Origin: an uncultured Oscillospiraceae bacterium
Lineage (GTDB): Bacteria; Bacillota; Clostridia; Oscillospirales; Acutalibacteraceae
Direction: 5' to 3'
Assembly: GCA_948471095.1 (NCBI GenBank)
Contig: CAOKRG010000010.1
Location: 1 to 64,000, forward strand
DNA: 64,000 nucleotides
Shown: piece by piece, positions 24,417-32,291 of the stretch
How positions within the stretch are numbered: the stretch's first letter is position 1
How the letters are laid out: the number at the start of each line of letters is the position of its first letter
The notes under the pieces: generated by a model
Told to the model about the DNA's origin: nothing
Database searches by the model: none
Seen by the model: the letters and a program-made list of their open reading frames with translations, nothing else
Position numbers and translations under genes: made by a program

Positions 24417-25787
24417 ATGGAACGGAAAATCAGGGAAAACAGCATCACGGAAGGGGTTATTTGGAAACAGCTCTTGGCCTTTTTCTTCCCCATCTTGATC
24501 GGCACTTTCTTTCAGCAGCTCTACAACACCGTGGACACCATCATCGTCGGCCAATACGTGGGCAAAGAGGCCCTGGCCGCCGTGGGCACCACAGGCACCC
24601 TCATTAACCTGCTGGTGGGCTTCTTTGTAGGGGTCTCCTCGGGCGCCACGGTCATCATCTCCCAATTTTTTGGCGGCGGGGACTGGAAGAACCTCTCCAA
24701 GGCGGTCCACACCTCCATCGCCCTGGCCCTGGGCGGCGGGGCGGTCATTTTGGTGCTGGGCGTCCTCACCGCCCGGCCCTCCCTGGCCCTGCTGGGCGTG
24801 CCCGGGGAGATTTTGGAGAACGCGCTGCTCTATTTAAACGTGTATTACGGCGGCATACTATTCTGCATGATCTACAATGTAGGCACCGGCGTGCTCCGGG
24901 CCATCGGCGACAGCCGGATGCCCCTCTATGTGCTCATCGTCTGCTGCCTGGTCAACATTGTGCTGGACCTGCTCTTTGTGGTGGCCTTCCACTGGGGCGT
25001 GCTGGGCGTGGCCCTGGCCACGGCGGCCTCCCAGGCGGTCAGCGCCCTGCTCATCATGCTCCGCCTTATGCTCACCCACGAGGCCTACCGGGTCGAGCTC
25101 CGGCTCATCCGCTTCGACCGGGGCATCCTGCGCGGCGTCGTCCGCATCGGCCTGCCCGCCGGGGCCCAGTCTGTGTGCTATTCCCTCTCCAACCTGGTGA
25201 TTCAGGCAAGCATCAACTCCTTTGGCACCGACGCCATCGCCTCTTGGGCGGCCATTGGCAAGATCGACGGCTTCATCTGGATGGTCATGGGAGCCTTCGG
25301 CATTTCCATCACCACCTTTGTGGGCCAGAATTTCGGGGCCCGGAAGTATAACCGGGTCAAGCGCAGCGTGAAGGTCTGCCTGGCCATGACCCTGGGCGTG
25401 ACCATCGGCCTGAGCCTGGCGCTGCTGGCCTTTATGGAGCCCCTTCTGCGCTTTTTCACCGGCGACGCCCAGGTCATCGCCATCGGGCAGAGCTTCCTGC
25501 GCATTCTGGCCCCCTCTTATTTCACCTTCGTGTTCATTGAAATTTTTTCCGGGGCCATCCGGGGCGCGGGCGAGGCCCTGCAGCCCATGCTCATCACCGT
25601 GTTCGGGGTCTGCGGGCTCCGGATTTTGTGGGTCCTGCTGGCCGTGCCCCTGCATCCCACCATGCAGATGGTGGCCATGAACTACCCCGTTACCTGGACG
25701 GCCACGGCGGCGGTGTTCACCATCTATTACTGCCGCATGAAGTGGCTGGAGCGCAGCAAGCTGGCGGCGGGGCACTCTACGGACTAG
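24417..25787 (+). CDS. MATE family efflux transporter
   Basis: 456 residues and about twelve membrane helices in two halves (FFFPILIGTFFQQLYNTVDTIIVG in the first, VCYSLSNLVIQASINSFGTD in the second, near residues 22 and 255). The N-terminal pattern is typical of the NorM/VmrA-like MATE branch of Clostridia. AAGGAG precedes the ATG. The gene stands alone, with no regulator next to it. The export substrate cannot be read from the sequence. It is one of three MATE genes in the window (10504, 24417, 45657); they are not closely similar by eye. Confidence 0.92.
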   Translation: MERKIRENSITEGVIWKQLLAFFFPILIGTFFQQLYNTVDTIIVGQYVGKEALAAVGTTGTLINLLVGFFVGVSSGATVIISQFFGGGDWKNLSKAVHTSIALALGGGAVILVLGVLTARPSLALLGVPGEILENALLYLNVYYGGILFCMIYNVGTGVLRAIGDSRMPLYVLIVCCLVNIVLDLLFVVAFHWGVLGVALATAASQAVSALLIMLRLMLTHEAYRVELRLIRFDRGILRGVVRIGLPAGAQSVCYSLSNLVIQASINSFGTDAIASWAAIGKIDGFIWMVMGAFGISITTFVGQNFGARKYNRVKRSVKVCLAMTLGVTIGLSLALLAFMEPLLRFFTGDAQVIAIGQSFLRILAPSYFTFVFIEIFSGAIRGAGEALQPMLITVFGVCGLRILWVLLAVPLHPTMQMVAMNYPVTWTATAAVFTIYYCRMKWLERSKLAAGHSTD

Positions 25788-26018
25788 GTCTTGTTAGGAG
25801 AACCGCAGGCGCCGCGCTTTGCCCGGTTTCGTGAAAGGAAGATCAAAAGCGGTCTCTGTGTGATTTGAGTTCGCATTCAAAGGATTGCTTTGGCTGGAAC
25901 GGTCAAATTGGAAAAATAGAAGCATTCTTAACAATGGGTTTTTGGCGATAAAGTCTAGCAAAGTAGAGAAAACTGGACATACATCCGTGAAAATTCTCTC
26001 TTTTTTTAAACAACATCG
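25788..26018. other. AT-richer intergenic stretch without a clear gene
   Basis: The region 25850-26020 is clearly poorer in G and C than its neighbours and has no supported reading frame on either strand. A minus-strand open frame here has no ribosome site and no recognisable domain. It may be decayed foreign DNA; nothing more can be said. Confidence 0.4.
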
Positions 26019-26047
26019 TTGACAAATCCAACTTGAAAGAGTATACT
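26019..26047 (+). promoter_or_regulatory. Promoter of the frameshifted lipoprotein gene
   Basis: TTGACA (26019-26024), 17 bases, TATACT (26042-26047), near consensus. Confidence 0.85.
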
Positions 26048-26083
26048 GAAAACATAACGATGAGGGAGGAGGATTTATCTGCC

Positions 26084-26688
26084 ATGGCAACCCGTTTGCG
26101 CAGTGCTTTTTTGGCTCTGGTTCTATTAATAGTCTTATCAGCTTGCAGCGCGGGGAATCTTCCTCAAAAGCGCTGGAAGAGGGCGTCATCCCGGTGGACC
26201 AGTTTCACAGCGAGGACGGAACCTTCCAGTATGCGCGGCTTCCCATCGGCGTCACTAGGGAGGAGGCCGCCAAGCGGCTGGGGGTGGAGGATCTGGGCGC
26301 GCCCGTAGCCGGTATGGGGGACGTAGCCACCTACTCGCCGGCAAACCGGCCTACCTACGAAGGCCAGGAGGCGGCGGTCCTTTTGGAGTTTCAGGGGGAC
26401 GGGCTAACCCTCATAAAATTCAATTTTCTATCCCACGAGAAAGAAACGCTGGTTCCCATCTATGAGGAGCTGACCCAGCGGCTGTATGAATTGTACGGCA
26501 TCTACTCCCGCAGCCAAAATGAACAGCCCCCGGTTTATTCTGAGTCGTACTACTGGGACACCCACCTGGACGGCAGCCTAACGCGGTTAGCCTTGATTTA
26601 TAGCTGGGCGGAGCAGGAGGACGGTTCCACCGCCGCCAACTTGTCCCTTGCCGTAGGCAAGATGGTCTATGCCAACGAGACGGACTGA
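26084..26688 (+). pseudogene. Lipoprotein gene broken by a frameshift in a G run
   Basis: The ATG at 26084 opens a lipoprotein signal (MATRLRSAFLALVL, lipobox LSACS). Directly after it the frame is lost. The rest, about 178 residues starting ESSSKALEEGVIPVDQFHSEDG near 26156 and ending ANETD at 26688, is in another frame with no start of its own. One extra G in the GGGG run at 26152-26155 would join both parts into a protein of about 200 residues. The promoter, ribosome site (GGAGGAGG) and body are all intact. This is therefore a recent mutation, a sequencing error or a phase-variable switch. The body matches no family I know. Confidence 0.75.
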
Positions 26689-26698
26689 TATAAAAAAT

Positions 26699-26725
26699 GG
26701 GCGGCCGCCATGGTTGCGGCCGCCC
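26699..26725. terminator. Hairpin after the broken lipoprotein gene
   Basis: GGGCGGCCGC pairs with GCGGCCGCCC over a 7-base loop. The following bases on the plus strand are only moderately T-rich (ACTCTCTTTCC). Confidence 0.65.
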
Positions 26726-26894
26726 ACTCTCTTTCCTCCGTTCTCCTTTGCCGCTCTTATTCATGTTTCCCATAGCCTGTTTTAAAACGGACTTTGGGGC
26801 TCCTATTTCCGGCCTGTATAAATCGCGGCCCAGTGCGAAAACTAACCCCCATGCGGGCGGGAAACCGCCAAAAAACACGCAAGGGGGCCTTTTT

Positions 26895-27893
26895 GTGAAA
26901 AGAATCGGCAAGCAGAGCTTTGAGTTTGAGAACCGTCCCGGCATCATCGGACATGCCGCCGTAGGCGGGCGCAAGGAGGCCCAGGGGCCCTTGGGCGCGG
27001 ACTTTGACCAGACCTTTGACGACACCACCCTGGACGTTTCCAGCTGGGAGAAGGCGGAGGCCCAGCTGCAAAAGGAATCCCTGGCGCTGGCCCTGGAGAG
27101 CGCTGGCTGCAAGGCCTCGGACATTGACTTCGTCTTTGCCGGGGACCTTTTGAACCAGTGCATCTCCTCCACCTTCGGCCTGCGGGAGTACCACATTCCC
27201 TTCCTGGGCCAGTACGGGGCCTGCTCCACCATGGCCCAGACCCTGCTGATGGCCGGCATTTTTGTGGACTGCGGAGCCGCCCGCCGGGCTGCGGCCGTGA
27301 CCAGCTCCCATTTCTGCTCGGCGGAGCGCCAATTCCGAACCCCGCTGGAATACGGGGCCCAGCGCACCCCCACCGCCCAATGGACCGCCACGGCCTCTGG
27401 CTGCGCCATTGTGGGGCAGACGGGGCCCGTGCGGATATGCCGGGGACTTGCGGGGAAGATCATGGATCTGGGGGTCAAGGACCCGGCCAACATGGGCGCG
27501 GCCATGGCCCCGGCGGCGGCGGACAGCGTCTTTCAGTTTCTGGAGGACACCGGGGCCAAGCCCCAGGACTTTGACGGCATTTTCACCGGCGACCTGGGCG
27601 CGGTGGGCAGCGGCCTGTTTTTAGAGGCCCTGCGGTACAACGGCCTGGACTTGAGCGGCGTCCACCAGGACTGCGGCCTGCTGCTCTTTGACCGGGAGCG
27701 CCAGGACGTACACGCGGGGGGCTCGGGCTGCGGATGCTCGGCCAGCGTGCTGTGCGGGCATCTGCTCCGCCGCATGGAGCGCGGGGAGCTAAACCGCATT
27801 CTATTCTGCGCCACCGGCGCGCTCATGTCCACCACCTCCCAGCAGCAGGGCGAATCCATCCCCGGCGTCTGCCACATCCTAGACCTCGCCTAG
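26895..27893 (+). CDS. spoVAD: Stage V sporulation protein AD
   Basis: 332 residues, close to the family's 338. SpoVAD has a thiolase-like fold and sits at the inner spore membrane, where it helps take up dipicolinic acid and binds it. The N-terminus KRIGKQSFEFENRPGIIGHAAVGG and the core YGACSTMAQTLLMA and SGCGCSASVLCG are typical. The GTG start at 26895 follows AAGGGGG by eight bases; the frame is open far upstream without support. Normally it lies in spoVAC-spoVAD-spoVAE; here neither partner is next to it. A 117-bp tandem repeat follows the stop. Confidence 0.93.
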   Translation: MKRIGKQSFEFENRPGIIGHAAVGGRKEAQGPLGADFDQTFDDTTLDVSSWEKAEAQLQKESLALALESAGCKASDIDFVFAGDLLNQCISSTFGLREYHIPFLGQYGACSTMAQTLLMAGIFVDCGAARRAAAVTSSHFCSAERQFRTPLEYGAQRTPTAQWTATASGCAIVGQTGPVRICRGLAGKIMDLGVKDPANMGAAMAPAAADSVFQFLEDTGAKPQDFDGIFTGDLGAVGSGLFLEALRYNGLDLSGVHQDCGLLLFDRERQDVHAGGSGCGCSASVLCGHLLRRMERGELNRILFCATGALMSTTSQQQGESIPGVCHILDLA

Positions 27894-28150
27894 CGTCGGG
27901 CGCACGCGCCTAGCGGCGGGCACACGCGCATGCGGGCTTGGGGGATGAGCTGGCTTAGTTGCCCGCGAAGGGGCTGGATGAGAGGGGGAGCCTGGATTAC
28001 TGGTCTAGGTGGGGCTGGTTATGCGCCTAGCGGCGGGCGCACGCGCATGCGGGCTTGGGAGATGAGATGGCTTAGTTGCCCGCGAAGGGGCTGGATGAGA
28101 GGGGGAGTCTGGCTTTCTGGTCTGGGTGGGAACTGGGTGAGGGAGAGTAT
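27894..28150. repeat. Two tandem copies of a 117-bp unit
   Basis: The units run 27906-28022 and 28023-28139 and differ by only a few bases at the start and more toward the end. Each begins GCGCCTAGCGGCGGGC and contains CACGCGCATGCGGGCTTGGG and TTGCCCGCGAAGGGGCTGG. Parts of the unit (GCACGCGCGTGC-like palindrome, TTGCCCGCGA) also occur in the blocks at 1-346 and 15331-15640. The 28150-28271 remainder has a TTCAAAAGGAGCAAAGA/TCTTTGCTCCTTTTGAA hairpin and no gene. Confidence 0.88.
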
Positions 28151-28271
28151 ATTTCGTGAATGGGGCTGGAATAGCGTTCAAAAGGAGCAAAGAGGGATTC
28201 TTTGCTCCTTTTGAACTAGGCGGCGGAACCGCCGCGTTTGCGGCTGGGAATGCCCGGTTCCCCAGGGTATG

Positions 28272-29516
28272 TTACGGTACGATGCCGCCGCTCAAGGCCT
28301 CCACGGCCCGTTCCACCTCCCCTTGGGTGGCTTCCGCGTCCAGGTAGGCGGAGCTGTAGAGGATGATTCCATCGCACGGGACGCTCTGGGCCTCAAGGAT
28401 CTGCCGGCTGATTACGTCGCCCGCGTCCCAGCCGGCCTCCTGAGCGCCGCCCGCCGTCTTGTACAGGGCCAGGCCCACATAGAGGTCCACCCCTTCGCAG
28501 CGGTACAGGCCGGCCCACTGGTCCAGGGCCGTCCGGTAGGGCAGGGTTGGATTTTCAAACCCATAGTAGAGCTGTGGGCAGATATAGTCGATATAGCCCG
28601 GCGTGGCGCACCAGGCCTCCACGTCCGCGCCCATGTTCCGGTCGTTTTCCAAATTGCCCTGGGGCGAAATGCCGAACTTAACCTGGGGGTTCGCCGCCTT
28701 CACCCGGTCGTAGACTTCCGCCACCATGGCGCTGATGTTGGCCGTGCGCCACTGGGCCAGGGGCAGGGGGCTGCTTACCGTTTCCACATGGAGCCGGTAG
28801 GCTTCCGCGTCCAGGGACTCCTCCTGGGAGGGGTAGAAGTAGTCGTCAAAATGAACGCCGTCCACAGGATATTTCTCCACGATCTCCGCCGCCCCTTCCG
28901 CGATCAGGGTACGGATGTAGGGATACGCCGGGTTCAGGTAGAGGGCGGAGCCGCTTTCCATAAAGTAGTAGGGATATTCCTCCTTCAGCATGGTATAGGG
29001 GTTGTCCTCCGACAGGCTGGCCGGAGTCTCCCCGGTGCTGACCCGCAGGGGGTTCAGCCAGGCGTGGAACTCCATCCCCAGGCTGTGGGTGTAGTCCACC
29101 ATAAAGGCCAGGGGGTCAAAGCCCGGGTCCTTGCCCTGCTGCCCGGTGAGCAGATGGGACCAGGGGTACCGCTGGGAAGGGTAGAGCGCGTCGCAAAAGG
29201 CCCGCACGTGGACGAAGAGGGCGTTAAAATGCTTTTCTTTCGCGCTGTTGGCAATGGATTTGAAATTCTCCTCAAAGGCCTCCTGGGCCGGCTCCTTGCC
29301 CGCCAAGGACATATAGGGCACCCACACCCCGGCCAGGGCCCCGTCCTGGGACTGGGGGGACGGCGCGGGCGTCTGCGCGATGGGCGCGTGGACGGGGGGC
29401 GCTTCCGGCTCCGCCGCCGGACCTGCCTCCCGCCCGCCCAGCAGCCCCACCGCCCCAACGGAGGCGGCCAAGGCCAGCCAGGCCAAAACATAGCAGTATT
29501 TTCGTTTCGGAAACAT
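28272..29516 (-). CDS. Secreted glycosyl hydrolase-like protein (GHL10/DUF187 family)
   Basis: 414 residues. A signal peptide or membrane anchor (about 6-26) is followed by a Pro/Ala-rich linker and a TIM-barrel domain of the family 10 glycosylhydrolase-like (GHL10, YngK-type) group. Landmarks are GVWVPYMS near 63, the barrel pattern HAWLNPLRVS near 150, GVHFDDYFYP near 215 (probable catalytic Asp residues) and FGISPQGN near 272. These proteins are thought to act on cell-wall or surface glycans; the substrate is not established. AAAGGAG precedes the ATG. It diverges from the HAD gene. Confidence 0.9.
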   Translation of the reverse strand: MFPKRKYCYVLAWLALAASVGAVGLLGGREAGPAAEPEAPPVHAPIAQTPAPSPQSQDGALAGVWVPYMSLAGKEPAQEAFEENFKSIANSAKEKHFNALFVHVRAFCDALYPSQRYPWSHLLTGQQGKDPGFDPLAFMVDYTHSLGMEFHAWLNPLRVSTGETPASLSEDNPYTMLKEEYPYYFMESGSALYLNPAYPYIRTLIAEGAAEIVEKYPVDGVHFDDYFYPSQEESLDAEAYRLHVETVSSPLPLAQWRTANISAMVAEVYDRVKAANPQVKFGISPQGNLENDRNMGADVEAWCATPGYIDYICPQLYYGFENPTLPYRTALDQWAGLYRCEGVDLYVGLALYKTAGGAQEAGWDAGDVISRQILEAQSVPCDGIILYSSAYLDAEATQGEVERAVEALSGGIVP

Positions 29517-29574
29517 TTTTTTGAACTCCTTTCGCCATTTTGGGGGAGCGGGGCGCTCCCCTATTCCGGCCGTG

Positions 29575-29603
29575 TTGACATCTTGCGGATTTCACGGTAT
29601 AAT
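29575..29603 (+). promoter_or_regulatory. Consensus promoter of the HAD/two-component operon
   Basis: TTGACA (29575-29580), exactly 17 bases, TATAAT (29598-29603): a perfect SigA consensus, so strong basal expression is expected. Confidence 0.92.
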
Positions 29604-29659
29604 CCTGTTACCAATCTATGCGCGCCGGCCCCCCGGCATACCGGAAAGGATGAGCTGAT

Positions 29660-30358
29660 ATGAAATACCGTTTCCTCCTCTTTGACGCGGACTGCACCCT
29701 GCTGGACTTTCCCGCGGATATGACCCAGGCCTTCCACCGCATGTACGCCGCCCAGTTCGCGGCCCAGCGGCCCTTCCAGCCAGAGCTGCTGGACTGCTAC
29801 GAGGCCTGCAACAACCGGGCCTGGGCCCGCTTTGAGCGGGGGGAGTGCGCCAAGGGCCAGCTGTATATCAGCCGCTTTGTGGAGTTTTTGGCCCAGACCG
29901 GGCTGTCCGGCGACCCGGAGGCGGTCAACGCCAGCTATTTCGAGGCCTTGGCCCAGACCGGCACCCCCTATCCCGGCGCTGTGGAGCTGCTGCGGGAGCT
30001 GTACGGGTCCTTTCAGCTTTATATGATTACCAACGGCAATGTGGTAAGCCAAATGCCCCGGCTCCGCCACGCCGGGCTGGCGGAGTATTTCCAAGAGGTC
30101 TTCGTGTCCGAGGCCGTGGGCGTGGGCAAGCCGGACAAGCGGTATTTCGACTATGTGGCGGACCATATTCCTGGCTTTCGGGCGGCGGAGGCCCTGGTGA
30201 TTGGGGACTCCCCCTCCTCGGACGTTCAAGGGGCCATAAACGCCGGCCTGGACAGCCTTTGGTACGACCCGCCGGGGCTGAACCATACCAGGCCCCAGCG
30301 CTTTACCTACCGGGCGGAAACCTATGGCGGGATTTTGGAGATTTTGCGGAATGTATAA
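29660..30358 (+). CDS. HAD hydrolase, YjjG-type pyrimidine 5'-nucleotidase
   Basis: 232 residues. HAD motif I is FDADCTLLDF (residues 7-16; Asp8 nucleophile, Asp10 acid/base), motif II is MITNGN near 117, motif III is the Lys in GKPDKRYF near 155 and motif IV is IGDSPSSDV near 180. The helical cap type and length fit YjjG, a house-cleaning phosphatase for odd pyrimidine nucleotides. The stop overlaps the start of the response regulator gene by 8 bp, so it belongs to the same transcript. There is no known link between such a phosphatase and Bce regulation. Confidence 0.88.
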   Translation: MKYRFLLFDADCTLLDFPADMTQAFHRMYAAQFAAQRPFQPELLDCYEACNNRAWARFERGECAKGQLYISRFVEFLAQTGLSGDPEAVNASYFEALAQTGTPYPGAVELLRELYGSFQLYMITNGNVVSQMPRLRHAGLAEYFQEVFVSEAVGVGKPDKRYFDYVADHIPGFRAAEALVIGDSPSSDVQGAINAGLDSLWYDPPGLNHTRPQRFTYRAETYGGILEILRNV

Positions 30359-31022
30359 GATTTTTCTTGTGGAGGACGACAAGGTGATCAGCCGCACCGT
30401 GGCCGGGCACTTGTCCATGTGGGGCTATGAGGTGCGCCAGGCCCGGGATTTCTCCCATATTTTGGATGAATTTCTGGACTTCTCGCCCCACCTGGTGCTT
30501 TTGGACGTGGGCCTGCCCGGCTTTAACGGGTACCACTGGGTCCAGGAGATCCGGCGGCGCTCCAAAACGCCGGTGGTGTTCGTCTCCTCGGCCTCGGACA
30601 ACATCAACATCGTCACCGCCATCGAGCTGGGGGCCGATGATTTCATCGTGAAACCCTTTGACCTGACGGTTTTGACCGCAAAGGTCCAGGCCGTGCTCCG
30701 GCGGGCCTACTCCCTGCAGGGCAGCGTGGACGTGCTGGAGCACGGCGGCGCCCTGCTGGACCTGGGCTCGGAGCAGCTCACGGGCCCGGCGGGCAGGGTG
30801 GAGCTGACCAAGAACGAGTTCCGCATCCTGCGGGTCCTGATGGAGAACGCGGGCCGCTCCGTCAGCCGGAACGACCTGATGGTGCGGCTTTGGGAGAGCG
30901 AGAGCTTTATCGACGACAACACCCTGACCGTCAATGTGTCCCGGCTGCGCAAGAAGCTGGAATCGGTGGGCCTGGGGGGCATGCTGGCAACGAAAAAGGG
31001 CGTGGGCTACTTATTGGAGTGA
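30351..31022 (+). CDS. OmpR-family response regulator (BceR-like)
   Basis: 223 residues. The receiver domain (1-115) has acidic residues EDD at 8-10, phospho-acceptor Asp in LLLDVGLPG near 52 (read as LVLLDVG) and Lys in VKPFD near 103. A winged-helix DNA-binding domain (about 125-223) ends KKGVGYLLE. The ATG at 30351 lies inside the end of the HAD gene with GGAG ten bases upstream. The sensor kinase follows after 3 bp. Family and neighbourhood point to control of the downstream ABC transporter through the operator at 32180-32205. Confidence 0.93.
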   Translation: MYKIFLVEDDKVISRTVAGHLSMWGYEVRQARDFSHILDEFLDFSPHLVLLDVGLPGFNGYHWVQEIRRRSKTPVVFVSSASDNINIVTAIELGADDFIVKPFDLTVLTAKVQAVLRRAYSLQGSVDVLEHGGALLDLGSEQLTGPAGRVELTKNEFRILRVLMENAGRSVSRNDLMVRLWESESFIDDNTLTVNVSRLRKKLESVGLGGMLATKKGVGYLLE

Positions 31023-31025
31023 GTT

Positions 31026-32015
31026 ATGAGGGTTTTCCTTGCTTATTTGTATGACCGGCTGGCGCTTTTTCTGGGGGTCCTGACCCTGGGCGCGGCGGCC
31101 GTGCTGCTGTTTTATCTGTTCGGCCTGCCCTGGGGGCCGCTGTTTTACTGCTTTTTGATCTTGGCGATTCTAGGCGCGGGGCTGTTCCTGGCGCCGGACT
31201 TCGTCCGCTACCGGCGGCGCGCCATAAGGGCGGAGGCCCTGGCCCGGCAGGCCCCCCACCTGACCGAGCCCGTGGCTCCCGAGGGGCCCTTTGCCCAGCG
31301 GCGGATGATGGAGGCGGTGGAGAGCCTGCGCCGGGAGGTGGCCCGCCTGGAGGGCCAGCTGGCGGGGCGGCAGGACGAGCTGATGGAATATTACACCCTG
31401 TGGGCCCATCAGGTGAAGACCCCGCTGGCCGCCATGGGGCTGATTTTGCAGTCCAACCCAGGGGACAGCGAGGCCATGCGGCAGGAGCTGTTTAAAACCG
31501 AGCGCTATGTGGAGCTGGTGCTGGGCTATCTGCGCATCTACTCCATGAACGCGGACCTGCGGCTGGAGCGCTGCCCGGTGCGGCCTATTGCGGCCCAGGC
31601 GGTGAAAAAGTTCGCGCCCCAGTTCATCTATAAGGGCCTGAGCCTGGAGCTGGAGGACTTTTCCAACCAGGTGGTCACGGACCGGAAGTGGCTGCTGTTT
31701 ATGCTGGAACAGATCATCTCCAACGCGGTGAAATATACGGAGCGCGGGGTGATCCGCATCGCCATGGACCAGAACGACGTGCTCTCCATCCGCGACCAGG
31801 GAGTCGGCGTCGACCCGGCGGACCTGCCCCGGGTGTTCGAGCGGGGCTTCACCGGCCGCAACGGCCGGGCCGAGGCAACCAGCACCGGCCTGGGGCTCTA
31901 CCTGACCCGCCGGGTGGCGGACACCCTGCACAACCGCCTGGAGATGGAGAGCCAGGTGGGCCAAGGCACCACGGTGCGGCTCTTCCTGGGCCGTCCCAAG
32001 CCCAGGCGGGACTAG
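31026..32015 (+). CDS. Intramembrane-sensing histidine kinase (BceS-like)
   Basis: 329 residues. Two membrane helices (about 12-32 and 37-57) are joined by a loop of only a few residues, so there is no outside sensor domain. This is the hallmark of kinases that detect peptide antibiotics through a partner ABC transporter. The H-box is WAHQVKTPLAAM near 126 (phospho-His); the N, G1 and G2 boxes follow (SNAVKYTERG, IRDQGVGVD, STGLGLYL). The gene starts 3 bp after the regulator gene. A half repeat element begins about 10 bp after the stop. Confidence 0.94.
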   Translation: MRVFLAYLYDRLALFLGVLTLGAAAVLLFYLFGLPWGPLFYCFLILAILGAGLFLAPDFVRYRRRAIRAEALARQAPHLTEPVAPEGPFAQRRMMEAVESLRREVARLEGQLAGRQDELMEYYTLWAHQVKTPLAAMGLILQSNPGDSEAMRQELFKTERYVELVLGYLRIYSMNADLRLERCPVRPIAAQAVKKFAPQFIYKGLSLELEDFSNQVVTDRKWLLFMLEQIISNAVKYTERGVIRIAMDQNDVLSIRDQGVGVDPADLPRVFERGFTGRNGRAEATSTGLGLYLTRRVADTLHNRLEMESQVGQGTTVRLFLGRPKPRRD

Positions 32016-32019
32016 CGCC

Positions 32020-32140
32020 TGACGTTTTTTAAGTCATGCGGAGCGGCCTCCGGCGGCTTAGGGGCTCTGCCCCTAAGAACCCCGCAACCTTTGAAAAGGT
32101 TGACGAAACTTTTATTGTTGCGCTCAGCGGGCTTTTCCGT
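32020..32140. repeat. Half palindromic element between kinase and ABC transporter genes
   Basis: The arm starts TTTTTTAAGTCATGCGGAGCGGCC (position 32025 onward). It carries TTAGGGGC/GCCCCTAA (32058-32076) and CAACC/GGTTG hairpins and ends GACGAAACTTTTA near 32115. The second arm is missing. It separates the two-component genes from the transporter operon without harming the operator beyond it. Confidence 0.85.
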
Positions 32141-32179
32141 TCATAAATACGCGCTCCATCATAACCCCCCTTTACAGAA

Positions 32180-32205
32180 GGAAGCTTACAATACTGTAAG
32201 CTTCC
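32180..32205 (+). promoter_or_regulatory. BceR-type operator
   Basis: GGAAGCTTACA-ATAC-TGTAAGCTTCC: a perfect 11-bp inverted repeat whose core TTACA-N4-TGTAA fits the known BceR-family box TnACA-N4-TGTAA. It lies about 50 bp upstream of the -10 box TATACT (32254-32259), which has no good -35 box, as expected for an activated promoter. Confidence 0.9.
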
Positions 32206-32291
32206 TCCCCGCTTTTGTAAGGCAGGCTTATGGATTTTGTAAGAAAGATCCGGTATACTGGAACCATCGAAATCGAAAAGGAGAACCTCGT

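Noticed and set aside
25794..26189. Minus-strand frame as a transposase remnant
   Set aside because: No transposase motif could be recognised; only the AT-rich composition is noted.
27906..28139. CRISPR-like array
   Set aside because: Only two long adjacent copies without spacers, and related segments are dispersed elsewhere.
32091..32291. N-terminal extension of the BceA-like ATPase
   Set aside because: This part lies in repeat and operator DNA, upstream of the -10 box; the conserved protein begins at 32292.
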